Positions 11,262 through 22,949 of a stretch of 64,000 bases of DNA are shown here, piece after piece. Both the position numbers and the translations under genes were made by a program. Position 1 is the first letter of the stretch, and each line of letters starts with the position of its first letter. The notes under the pieces were generated by a model. The model made no database searches and was not told the origin of the DNA. It saw only the letters and a list, made by a program, of their open reading frames with translations. Origin of the DNA: Simmondsia chinensis (lineage: Eukaryota > Streptophyta > Magnoliopsida > Caryophyllales > Simmondsiaceae); NCBI GenBank assembly GCA_018398585.1, contig JAGTTD010000019.1, positions 6,051,702 through 6,115,701 of the forward strand, written 5' to 3'.

Positions 11262-13660
11262 GTTTTAAGTCATTAGTGGTGTATGATCAATCATACACGG
11301 TGTATGATTGGTTTTGATGGAATAAAACCAAGTTTTCTAGGTGTGTTTTAAGTAATTAGTGGTATATGATCAATCATACAGGGTGTATGATTAGTTTTAA
11401 TGGTGTAAACAAAACTAGATTGTGTCTGTTTCTACTGATTAGTGGTGTATAATCAATCATACACTGTGTATGATAGGTTTTGATGGTATGAAATCAACTT
11501 GTGTTAGTTTGTTTTGAGTCATTAGTGGTGTATGATTAATCATACACCGTGTATGATGGCTTTTAATGCTGTAAAACGAACTTATCTAGATGTGTATCAA
11601 GTAAACAGTGGTGTATGATCAATCATACACCGTGTATGATAGGTTGTATTGGTGTAAAACTAACTTGTCTTAGTGTGTTTGAAGTAAACAGTGGTGTATA
11701 ATTAATCATACACCGTGTATGATAGGTTTTGATGGTGTGAAATCAATTTGTGTTAGTGTGTTTCAAGTCATTAGTGGTGTATGATTAATCATACACCGTG
11801 TATGGTTGCTTTTAATGCTGTAAAACGAACTTATCTAGGTGTGTATCAAGTAAACAGTGGTGTATGATCAATCATACATCGTGTATGATAGGTTGTATTG
11901 GTGTAAAACCAACTTGCCTTGGTGTGTTTGAAGTAAACAGTGGTGTATGATTAATCATACACCGTGTATGATGGGTTTTGATGGTGCGAAATCAACTTGT
12001 GTTAGTTTGTTTTGAGTCATTAGTGGTGTATGATTAATCATACACTGTGTATGATTGCGTTTAATGCTATAAAATGAACTTATCTAGGTGTGTATCAAGT
12101 AAACAGTGGTGTATGATCAATCATCTACCGTGTATGATTGGTTTTAAGGATGTGAAATTAACTTGTTCAGGTGTGTTTCAAGCAATTAGTAGTGTAGGAT
12201 CAATCATACACCGTGTATGATAGGTTTTAATGGTGTGAAATCAACTTGTTTAGGTGTGTTTCAAGCAATTAGTGGAGTATGATTAATTATACACCATGTA
12301 TGATAGGTTTTAATGGTGTGAAATCAACTTGTGTTAGTGTGTTTCAAGTAAACAGTGCTATATGATCAATCATACACGGTGTATGATAGATTGTAATGGT
12401 GTAAATTCAAGTAAACATTGGTTTATGATTGCTTTTGATGGTGTAAAATCAATTTGTGTTAGTGTTTCAAGTCATTAGTGGTGTATGATCAGTCATATAC
12501 CGTGTATGATTGGTTTTAATGCCGTGAAATCAAATTGTGTTAGTGTATATAAAGTAAACAGCGGTGTATGATCAATCATACACAATGTATAATTGCTTTT
12601 AATGGTGTAAAACCAACTTATCTTTGTGTGTTTCAAGTAAACAGTGGTGTATGATTAATCATACACCGTGTGTGATTGCTTTTAATGCTATACAACGAAC
12701 TTATCTAGGTGTGTATCAAGTAAACAGTGGTGTATGATCAATCATACACCGTGTATGATTCGTTTTAAGGGTGTGAAATCAACCTCTTCAGGTGTGTTTG
12801 AAGTAATTAGTGGTGTAGGATCAATCATACACTGGGTATGATTGGTTTTAATGGTGTGAAATCAACTTGTTCAGGTGTGTTTCAAGTAATTAGTGGAGTA
12901 TGATCAATCATACACCATGTATACTAGGTTTTAATGGTGTGAAATCAACTTGTGTTAGTGTATTTCAAGTAAACAGTGGTGTATGATCAATCATACACAG
13001 TATATGATAGGTTGTAATGGTGTAAAACCAACTTGTCTTTGTGTGTTTCAAGTAAATAGTGGTGTATGATTAATCATACACCGTGTGTGATCACTTTTAA
13101 TGCTGTAAAACGAACTTATCTAGGTGTGTATTAAGTAAATAGTGGTGTATGATCAATCATAAACCGTGTATGATAGGTTTTAATGGTATAAAATCTATTT
13201 GTGTTAGTGTGTTTCAAGTCATTAGTGGTGTATGATTGCTTTTAATGCTGTAAAACGAACTTATCTAGGTGTGTATCAAGTAAACAGTGGTGTATGATCG
13301 ATCATACACCATGTATGATAGGTTGTATTGGTGTAAAACCAACTTGTCTTGGTGTATTTGAAGTAAACAGTGGTGTATGATTAATCATACACCGTGTATA
13401 ATAGGTTTTAATGCTGTAAAACCGACTAGTTTATGTGTGTTTCTACTGATTAGTGGTGTATGTTTAACCATACACTGTGTATGATAGGTTTTAACTATGT
13501 AAAATCAATTATTTACTATAATTAATGGGGTATGATCGATCATATACCATGTATGGTAGGTTTTAATTGTGTGAAATCAACTTGTCTGGGTGTGTTTCAA
13601 GTCATTAGTGGTGTATGCTTAATCATACACCTTGCATGATTTGTTTTAATGGTGTATCAT
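11262..13660 (+). repeat. Array A: 83-bp palindromic tandem repeat, forward
   Basis: About 29 units. Successive 'ggtrtat' landmarks at 11361, 11444, 11527, 11610 and 11693 are exactly 83 bp apart. Each unit carries GGTGTATGAT-CA-ATCATACACC followed by GTGTATGAT, i.e. one 9-10 bp motif in alternating orientation (forward, reverse, forward). The rest of the unit is 'ggttttaatggtgtgaaatc' then 'aacttgtgttagtgtgtttc' then 'aagtaaacagt'. The array lies inside the presumed first intron of the ULP gene. Confidence 0.95.
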
Positions 13661-13702
13661 GGGTTTAATCTTTGGTTTTGTGATGTTTTTCTTTTATTTC
13701 AG

Positions 13703-16700
13703 ATGGCATTTTACACACGCAGGAAGAGCCGATCAAAAGTGGAGGTTGATTACATTTTCCCAAGGAGTAGCTGGAAATTCTTGCAGGTTAACCAGATGGG
13801 AGTATCAACCAATGCTGTGATGGAGATTAGGAAAATCTTAAAGGACGACGAATCTAAGGTTTTGCACTGTATCCATATGAATTATGTTGACTTTTTACTT
13901 TACATTTATGATCCCTTATTAACTAAACGTGTTTTGCATTATAGCTTGCCCTTGTTTCACAATACAATGTCGGGCATCTGATTGAGCAGCTTGAGACTAA
14001 TGTCGGCTTCTGGCATAGTCTCACTCATGTTGTCGTTCTCCACCAGGTGGCCAACCCAAATCCCGAGGAGTTATCATTCTCATTTGCTGGGAAGTTAGTG
14101 CACCTCGGGAGGAGGGAATTTTGTATTCTAACCGGCTTGAGATATGACGGTGTGGAAGATGTACGTGGCGGTTCCAACAGGCTGATTGCCAAGTACGGCA
14201 TGAGGGGGAGGATGAGTAGGCAGCAGCTGCTTGAAGCATGCAGAACCTGCTCCATTATGGAGGACTAGGTTAAGCTTGCTGTTGCCTACTTGGTTGACAG
14301 TCTACTATTTGCCAAACACAAGAGAACAGCCATTGACCCGAACATCCTGGCCCTCATGGACGACGTGGACTCTTTTAATAGTGTTGTTCGGGGATAGTTG
14401 AGCTGGAAATTCTTGGTGCGGAAGCTCAAGGATTTTGTGGCAAAAATGCAACAAGGTTTAGAAAGGACCTACTCCGTCCACGGGTTCTATGATGTGGTTT
14501 TCATATTTGCCATGGAAACCCTTCCAGAACTTGCCAAGGTTGGGGTGGTGAGGGTTGGCAATCATCCTCTTGGGTGGATCCTTAACTGGAAGATGGGCAG
14601 TAAGGTTTCGTACACCGCTCTGCTCTCAAAGGTATTTGATCAGGTAATAATACATTATGTTGTTACTGTTTTACTGCTAGTTGTTTCATATCATTTGGGT
14701 TAGAATTATGATTTGTAATTTTACTAACGTTCATATGATGTATCTTCCTTTGATCAGCAATTGAATGCCGAACCGATTAGACTGGCGAGTGCGGAAGCCA
14801 GTCAGCCTAATCTACAAGGCATTCCCTTTGCTGGGGATGGTGAGGAGGGGGTTCAATCTCCTATTGAGGCAATGCCAGCAGATCCAAGCTTTGATCCAGA
14901 ACCATTGGCAACTCAACACCCCTTGCCGACATCCCAAGATGAACCATCTACTACGTCAACCAATTTGGCGTATCAATCGGTATTAACATTTCATTTTGTG
15001 TTTATTTAATTGCATTTTTATCCTTGTAAGTATCATATTATTCAAATTCATGTTTATGACAATTTGAAGGACATATTGCAGGTTATGGAGAGACTCGAAG
15101 CGATGGAGAAAGATATGCAAATCATGCAGATGCACTTTGAAAGCAGACTTGAAGCGCAGCAGCATCAGTTGCAAATGTACGAACAACGGCTTGAGGCTCG
15201 GGAGGCAATGATTAAGGAGCTCTCAGACTGTCCACCGCATGCCACATCCCCACATATCTATCCATCGACTTCCGCTCATCCATCCCCAATTGAGCAAGCA
15301 ATTCTTATTTCTCCTCCACGTATTGGGTAAGACACTACGGATCCTTGTTATTATCCCAATTTGGTATGTTTTCATGTATGTTGAGGTTTATTGACTTTGG
15401 TATTTGCTCTGCCAACGAGGGACGAGGAAAATGTCTACAAGGAACCATCGTCAACGCATGTGGATGGCGTTGAAAACTTGATGACATTGTCCGAGACAGT
15501 TTTGAGATTGGGGCAAGAGAGGAGGGACCCCAAGCCAAATCCCAAGTACAAAGGTGAAGAATGAACCGCGGAGGGTAAGAGCAAACGGGCAAGAGTGACC
15601 CATCCTGGACCGGAACTGGTTTTACCCTTCGATCCATTCTAACCTCCCTCCAAGGAAGAAAAAAAAGAGTTTGAAGATTTCTACAAAAGTTTCCACACAA
15701 AGGTTAAGAAGTCAGTATGATTTTACACTATACTTTTTGATTATCACTATGGAAATGTTTCCAGATTGCAATTTTCTTATGGGATGCTTATATATCATGC
15801 TTCTTATTGTATATTACAGAAATTTGAAGACTCCCTTCGAGTTACCTGAGGATCAACGAATGGATTTCTCTGTTTTGACTGCCAGTACGGGTCAGTTTTG
15901 GTATCGGTTGAAAAACGACGACGCCTGGCTTACGGATAAGGTATATTCCCCATCATGATCCATTTGGCGCGTGATTACTGTGAGTGGATCCCATTATTTT
16001 TTGTCGGTGTGTCAACTAATGAGTGGTGTATGATGAACAATACATGGTGTATGATAGGTTTTAAGGGTGTGAAATCAACTTGTGTAGGTGTGTTTCAAGT
16101 AATAAGTGGTGTATGATCAATCATACACCATGTATGATAGGTTTTAAATGTGTAAAATCAACTTGTATAAGTGTGCTTGAAGTAATTAGTGGTGTATGGC
16201 TTATCACACACCGTGTATGATGAGTTTTAAATGTGTAAAATCAACTTGTATAGGTGTGTTTCAAGTAATAAGTGATGTATGATTAATCATACACGATGTA
16301 TGATACATTTTACATGTGTAAAATCAACTTATATAGTTATGTTTTAAGTAAGTAGTGGTGTATGACTTATCATACATAGTGTATGATAAGTTTTAAATGT
16401 GTAAAATCAACTTGTATAAGTGTGTTTCAAGTAATTAGTGGTGTATGACTTATCATACACGGTGTATGATGAGTTTGAATTGTGCAAAATCAAGTTATAT
16501 AGTTATGTTTCAAGTAATTAGCGTTGTATGACTTATCATACACCGTGTATGATGAGTTTTAAATGTGTAAAATCAACTTGTATAGGTGTGTTTCAAGTAA
16601 TAAGTGGTGTATGGTTAATCATACACCGTGTACGATATGGTTTAATGGTGTAAATCGACTTATGTTATTGTGTGTTAAGTAAACAAGTGGTGTATGATTA

Positions 16701-17880
16701 GTCATACCCCGTATATGATTGGTTTTAATGGTGTAAAATCAACTTGTGTTAGTGTGTTTTAAGTAAAGAGTGGTGTATGATTAGTTATACACCATGTATG
16801 ATAGGGTCTAATTGTGTAAAATCAACTTGTTTATGTGTGTTTCCAGTGATTAGTGGTGTGTGGTTAACCACACACCATGTATGATAGGTTTTACTTGTCT
16901 AAGAACAACTTGTGTTACGGTGTTTCAACTAATTAGTGCTGTATGGTTTTAAACGTGCAAAATCATGTAATCTTGATCAATCATACACTGTGTATGATAG
17001 GTTTTAAATGTCTTAAATCATATTGTGTTGCTATGTTCCAAGTGATTAGTGGTGTGTGTTGTGTTTGAAGTAATTTGTCTCATATTGCAAGAAATGGATG
17101 TCGTTCTGCACTACATTATGCAGAAGAAACATAAGTGGCCAGAACATTTCGACCAGAGGGAAACATGCGCAAATACGTCGGTTGCTATTCTATTTGGACC
17201 CCTATTGAAATGCACTCAAAACAGAGAAACCCCCATCGAATCAGCTTTTGACGATTTTGATTCGTTGATCATCAAGTTTCTTGCCGGGGATGTTAAATAT
17301 GGGGTCCACTGCCACGACGTGGATCGGATATACATGCCCATCAATCAACCTAATCAACATTGGTTCCTTGTTGCCATCAATTTTAAAGATTGGCGGATAG
17401 AGTTAATTGATTCCTTGTACTCCGCCGTGGCCAAGGAATCAAGATTAGAACATGTGAAGCCAATTGCAAAATTGCTTCCATAGAAATGGTTAATTTTTGG
17501 GACGTCCGAAAGGACCTCATACATCTCAGAGGCAAACCTTTTGTGATCACTTACAACCGGGATTCATGTCCACAACAGATGGGGTATGACATCTACTTCC
17601 ATTGTTGTTTTACTATGTTTATTTTTTTTGGTTATTAAGTGGATGAAAATAGTCATTACTTACAATGATGCCGAATTTCTTATTGTTTCGTCTGTATTAT
17701 TATGAACTGCAGGTCAGATTATGGTATATTTGTTGTAAAGTTTATTGAATTTTTTCTTACAAATGGACTCAGCATCTCCTAATGCACGCAAGGGCAGATG
17801 GGGAAGTTGCAGATGAATACATGCATATTCTTGTACAGGCATGGAAGAAAGAAACAGATGAAAATGTATCCAAGTGAATA
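13703..17880 (+). pseudogene. ULP1-like (C48) protease gene with DUF1985-type N-terminal region
   Basis: Spliced gene model by eye: exons 13703-13858, 13945-14643, 14758-14979, 15082-15326, about 15422-15703, 15820-15940, 17092-17583, and 17713 onward, with GT-AG borders at most junctions. Order: short N-terminus, a DUF1985-like domain ('FSFAGKLVHLGRREFCILTG' block), a Pro/Ser-rich part, a coiled coil ('MERLEAMEKDMQIMQMHFES'), then a C48 peptidase domain. In the peptidase the His (Q-H-W-F, 17358), Asp (L-I-D-S) and Gln (C-P-Q-Q) are present. The Cys position reads D-Y-G (TAT, 17720-17722). In-frame TAG codons occur at 14266 and 14395, and a stop plus frame disruption near 17481. Known family role: SUMO-type isopeptidases. 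This copy is inactive. Confidence 0.8.
16017..17060 (+). repeat. Array B: 83-bp-family repeats, forward, in a ULP intron
   Basis: About 12 units of the same family as array A, in the same orientation but with more diverged spacers ('ttatcatacaccgtgtatga'). It fills the intron between the exon ending at 15940 and the exon starting at 17092. Confidence 0.9.
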
Positions 17881-18110
17881 CTATTCTGTGATGTGTATAT
17901 GTTATTGTATATTACCATAGGATTTACACTGTAATCATTGTACTGAAAATTGTAGAAAAGTTGTGATGTGTATGTAATATTGTATATTTCCATATAATTG
18001 TATATTCCTGTTGATGTATTTTCAAATTGTGTAATGAAAATTGTGAATGAAGTGTTTTGAAGTTGGTCCCAATTGTGTGTTCTAAGTGTTTCATGTGTTT
18101 TTGAAGTGTG

Positions 18111-18600
18111 TTATGATGTGTGTCGACACACAGGGATGGAGTGTTGACACACATTCTTACAGAACAGGGATGCAGAGGTGTGTGTCGACACACAGGAATG
18201 GTGTGTTGACACGCATTCTTACAGAACAGGGATGCAGAGGTGTGTGTCGACACACAGGGATGGTGTATCGACACGCATTCTTACAGAACAGGGTTGCAGA
18301 GGTGTGTGTCGACACACAGGGATGGTGTGTCGACACTCATTCTTACATAACAGGGATGCAGAGGTGTGTGTTGACACACATGGATGGTGTGTCGACACGC
18401 ATTCTTACATAATAGGGATGCAGAGGTGTGTGTCGACACACAGGGATAATGTGTTGACACACATTCTTACAGAACAGGGATGCAGAGGTGTGTGTCGACA
18501 CACAGGGATGGTGTGTCGACACATATTCTTACAGAACAGGGATGCAGAGGTGTGTGTCGACACACAGGGATGGTGTGTCAACACACATTCTTACAGAACA
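18111..18600 (+). repeat. Array C: eight 62-bp repeats built on a GTCGAC palindrome
   Basis: GTCGAC/GTTGAC landmarks at 18122, 18184, 18246, 18308, 18370, 18432, 18494 and 18556 are exactly 62 bp apart. Each unit carries two nested palindromes of type TGTGTCGACACA plus the spacer 'attcttacagaacaggga'. Sequence is unrelated to the 83-bp unit apart from its palindromic design. It lies just downstream of the ULP gene, between the two convergent genes. Long ORFs across it are translations of the repeat. Confidence 0.95.
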
Positions 18601-19640
18601 GTGATATATCCCAATATTTACGTCAACCACACCTATATAAGTTCATTTTACACCTATATAAGTTCATATTAACCCAATATAACCCATCATACACCAATTA
18701 TTAATTGAAAAACGCCTATAAAGGTCAATTTTACACCATTACACCAGCAAAACTTGAAATAAACCCGCAAAAGTTGATTTTACACCACTAAAACCTATCT
18801 TACACCGTGTATGATTGATCATACACCACTAAGTACTTGAAACACACCTGTATAACTTGATTTTACACCAATATAACCCATCATACACCGTGTATGATTC
18901 ATTATACACCAACAATTACTTGAAACACACTTATCAAGGTTTATTTTACACCATTATACCAGCAAAACTTTAAAAAAAACTGCAAAAGTTGATTTCACAC
19001 CATTAAAACTTATCATACACCGTGTATGATTGATCATACACCACTATTTACTTCAAACACACTTGTATAACTTGATTTTACACCAATATAGCCCATCATA
19101 CACCGTGTATGATTCATCATACACCAACAATTGCTTGAAACACACTTATAAAGGTTGAGTTTACCCCATTATACCAGCAAAACTTGAAAAAAATATGCAA
19201 AAGTTGATTTTACACCACTAAAACCTATCTTACACCATCTATGATTGATTATACACCCCTAATTACTTGAAACACATTACAACAAGTTGATTTCACACCA
19301 TTTAAAACTATCATAAACCGTGTATAGTGAACAATTGCAGGAAATCCTTTATACATTTCTTTACGTTATACATAATTTAAAGGGTTATTAGCTAGGGATA
19401 TACGGTACTGATATTGGCCTGCATGTAACTTTAAATTACCCTGCAGACAATTTGAAGGGCATACTGGAAATATTTCAAACAGTTGCCCCTCTGCATAAGT
19501 TGTCTGTAAAGTGCACTCACTGCATGCATACAAAGTTCAAGATCCTTATCATGCGGATGCACTTCGCACCATTAAAACTCATCATATACCGTACACCATG
19601 TATGATTGATCATACACTACTAATTACTTGAAACACCCTT
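18601..19640 (-). repeat. Array D: 83-bp-family repeats, reverse
   Basis: Degenerate units of the 83-bp family in inverted orientation relative to arrays A and B ('catacaccgtgtatgattga', 'acttgaaacacac'). Interrupted at 19330-19560 by unrelated sequence. The switch of orientation takes place at array C. Confidence 0.85.
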
Positions 19641-20060
19641 GATGAATCATGATCTGTAGAAGTGCCCGCACCTCTCCCTGCCTCTCAGCTGTAACTGGCC
19701 CACCACCGCCACTGCTAGAACCACTTACATTAGCAATTTCAACGGCTAGATGTAGCACGAAATTGAGGAACCGTGGATGCTTGGCTTCCTGTCCAACTCC
19801 TCCATTTATAGGCAAAAGCATACAAGGTACAAATACACGGGGAGAACTGTGGGAGAGGGGTAGGATAAAGTAGGTGGTAGTTGAGGTTATTAAATGTCTT
19901 GCTTGGGTGTCCATTATGACCCTGAACATTCAATGTTCAACCCCCAACTACCCCAACAGGTCAGTCTCCTCCATTTAAAACAATTTCATTGATAATACAC
20001 AACCTCACACCAGTCAATGTGCTATGGATAATACAAAACTGTCATTAATAATGCACATAT
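19641..20060 (-). other. Unresolved segment with promoter-like block
   Basis: On the minus strand there is 'CCTATAAATGGAGG' at about 19800 and a frame with a Gly/Ser-rich stretch ('VSGSSSGGGGPVTAERQG'). It could be a last exon of the transposase gene, a captured gene fragment or a promoter. I do not recognise it. Confidence 0.25.
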
Positions 20061-20102
20061 ATTAATAGTACACAATTTCATTGATATTAATTGCAATTAC
20101 AC

Positions 20103-22893
20103 CAGAAGAGGTTCGCACGTCGGGTGGAAGAAGATTCATGTCAGCTACATCACGCGGGATACGCCAGTCACTTTTGTGCGGCATTGGGTAGACGACACCT
20201 CTGTACGACTCGTACCAATTTTCTCTCCTGTAGTACGGCGAGCATAAGTCATATAGACCATAAAGACTGTGTCGTACGACGGCTAACACATGCTCACAAG
20301 GAAGCTGTTCAAGCTGAAACCTGCGGCAAGTACATGTCCAGAGCGACATATCTACGCAAAAATTTTTCTCCCCATCGATGACGTCGAAAGTATGATCATC
20401 AGCTAGCAAAATATACATTGCCAAAAGAATATATTAACGGGTCAAACAACCACGGTGCAAAAAAAATAAAAAACAAATTAAACAAAAAACCAACAAAATA
20501 TGCACATATCACCAATAAATGTCCAAGGATTATTTGATTCGTACAGCAACGAGTTGATTTTACACCCCTAAAATGTATCATACATGGGGTATGGTTAAAC
20601 ATACGCCATGAAACACTTGAAGTGTACCAAAATTATCGGATTTCACACCGTTTCAAACTTGTAACATACCAACACAGGTAGATTTCACACCATGTTAAGC
20701 AATCGTACATTGCATACCATTAAAACCTGCCTTACACCCCTAAGTACTTAAAACACGCTATAAACATGCTTTGTAGCAGGGATTAAACATGACAATATAT
20801 ACGGAGCTTACTGTCATCGTTCTTGATAATTTGAATCTGTCTTGTAATTTTTTTTCAACGTCGGGGCACATTGTACTGGTGCAAGCTTTAGCCTTGGCTC
20901 TTCTGTCATGAAACCACTTCTGCAACAATAGCCTAAACTCATTGACGAGGGCAGTAATTGGATAGCCACGCACCTTGACCAATACAGCATTCATGGATTC
21001 CGAAATATTTGTCGTCATTATGTTGTACCGACAACAAGGGGAGTGGGAACGAGCGCACTTGTCCTGTCCCACATCTTCCAAGTAATCTTTAGCCCCGGGT
21101 ATAGCACAACATAAACTGAAAAACAAATTATGGAACTCTTAAATGTTGTATGCTTTAGCTGCTTTGTAGTAGTACTGATCCAACTGCTTCGTTTTGCTCT
21201 TGAATTTGGCCTTCAAGTTGTTCAGCAAGTGGTACATGCACAGCCCGTGAAATGTGCTGCGGAAAACTTCTTCCACCATGCGTTGGATACTTCGGTGTCT
21301 ATCAGATACAATGACATAGCCAATAGACTCCCCAATGACTTCCTTCAACCTGCTGAGGAACCAATGCCATGATGCATCATTCTTTGAATCACTGATACCG
21401 ACAACAATCGGGAAAATTTGCTGGTTGGCATAGTGGCAAACGGCCTTGAACATAACACCCCGGTATTTTCCCTTCAGATGTGTTGCGTCAATGCTCACAA
21501 CAAGCCGGCAAAACCGGTACCCTTTCAGTGTAGCATCAAACGTAATGAAGAGGTACTGAAATCTGCTTTCGTTATCTGTCTGTAAATAAAATGTGGTACC
21601 GGGGTTAGTCTATTTGAGGACATGCAGATAAGCAGGCAAGAATCCATATGACTCTTCGATGGTACCCAATCTAATATTGTCGTATGCAAACTCTCTCGCC
21701 CTCCATGCAATACTGTAGCTGATATCGACACCGTAGCAACTACGGATGTCATCTATGACATCCCGTGGGTTGAACACTCTTCCGGGGTTAACAAGTTTCT
21801 TGCGGACGCATTCCCCGACGACCCAACCGGTTGCCTGCCTGTGTCTAACAGTGGTAAGATCGGTAGGGTGGTTGTGGTTCTTTTCTAATTTTGTAACCAT
21901 CCAGTAGCCACCATCTGCTACACATATAGCCCGAACTCTCCATGTGCAACCCTCTTGTGCGCAGCGAACAACTATTAAGGATTTGTTAGACTTGTGGCTC
22001 CTGAATTCAAATTTTTCCCTAAACGCAATTACTGCCAGGTTAGTCAACAAGTCCCTCTTCGTCTGAAATATTTGATTCACTTCAACATCCTCAACCATCC
22101 TGCCCTGCCCATAAACCCTGTCAATTCGGCTTCTCTCATCACCGAAGCCAGCATCACCAGCAGCTTGGACGTCGGGGTGGACATTCGGTTGATTGCTGGG
22201 TTCCGCATTCCGTGCCACTGCAGGTTCGACAATCAGAGCGTCTTCAGGGGAAATATTCTGATGCTCGTAAGTGTGCCCGTCTGGAGGTGATGCATCAGGT
22301 ACAGTCGGTCGCACCTGGGATAAATTGATATTGTCCAAATTGTCTCATGCACTATGATTGGAATTTTTCCAATCTCCACCTGTTGCTGTTGCCGCAACCG
22401 TCGCTGTGGGCATGTCCAAATCGATTTCAGATGCATCTCCGCGGGTTGCTTCTTCCATCCCCGCGTTCATACATCCACCAAAAGTCTTGGGCACCTCAGG
22501 GTGTGAACCGCCACTGTTCTCGTCACCATCGGGAATTGTTTGAATGGGAGTCCGTTGCCAATCGAAGCAAGGATTCCTGTCACCGGATGACTCAACAGTT
22601 ACGATCAAGGTATGCTTTGCCCTATCTTCTTTGGCTAGTGCCTTCCAAAACATAACTGACCTATCATCGATGACATCGTACAAGGGCGCGGCCAGAACGC
22701 CGGTAAGAAATTGAAAACTCATCTTTGAACCCGCATCCACCTGAGCACCAATCACCTCCGCCACAGTCCTTTGCAAACCAGCGAAGTCAGTCTTCTCATC
22801 CACTAAAAAATAACCCAATTTTCCACCAACGTACTCTGCTCTCTCCTTAAAGTGGCCACCGTACAGAACGCATGCAACAGCAACATCACCCAT
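20103..22893 (-). pseudogene. mudrA-like transposase (MULE transposase with SWIM zinc finger)
   Basis: Start chosen at the ATG at 22893 (MGDVAVACVLYGG), directly after an acceptor-like 'TTCTTGTTCACAG'. Domains in order: N-terminal region, Mutator DNA-binding region with C-x4-C...H-x-H ('CAQEGCTWRVRAICV', 'HNHPT'), MULE transposase core ('SIDATHLKGKYRG', 'HWFL', 'VSDRHRSI', 'CMYHLLNN'), 'TTNISESMN', then an SWIM zinc finger ('CTCRRF...CEHVLA') in a second exon at 20103-20402. The frame from 22893 to about 20812 is continuous except for three in-frame stops: TGA at 22345-22347, TAG near 21610 and TAA near 21139. The intron boundary at about 20811/20403 gives a phase mismatch, so it is uncertain or a further lesion. 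Known role: cut-and-paste transposition in the nucleus. Confidence 0.9.
20530..20760 (-). repeat. Array F: a few 83-bp-family units inside the transposase intron
   Basis: 'gtatcatacatggggtatgg' and 'ttgattttacacccctaaaa' blocks are recognisable, diverged reverse-orientation units. They lie in the presumed intron between the transposase core and the SWIM exon. Confidence 0.7.
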
Positions 22894-22949
22894 TACTGTG
22901 AACAAGAAAACAACATGATATCAGAGCACTAATGACATAAAACACACTA

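Noticed and set aside
11262..13660. Regularly spaced palindromic repeats that could suggest a CRISPR array
   Set aside because: Spacers are not unique but are parts of one 83-bp tandem unit, the genome is a plant, and no cas-like genes are present.
17720..17722. Interpreting the Cys-to-Tyr change as a deliberate pseudo-enzyme
   Set aside because: The same copy has several stop codons, so neutral decay is the simpler reading until other copies are compared.
18086..18704. Plus-strand ORFs of 74-164 residues with repeats of C-V-D-T-Q
   Set aside because: They are translations of the 62-bp array C in several frames. The length is a by-product of a repeat unit lacking stops.
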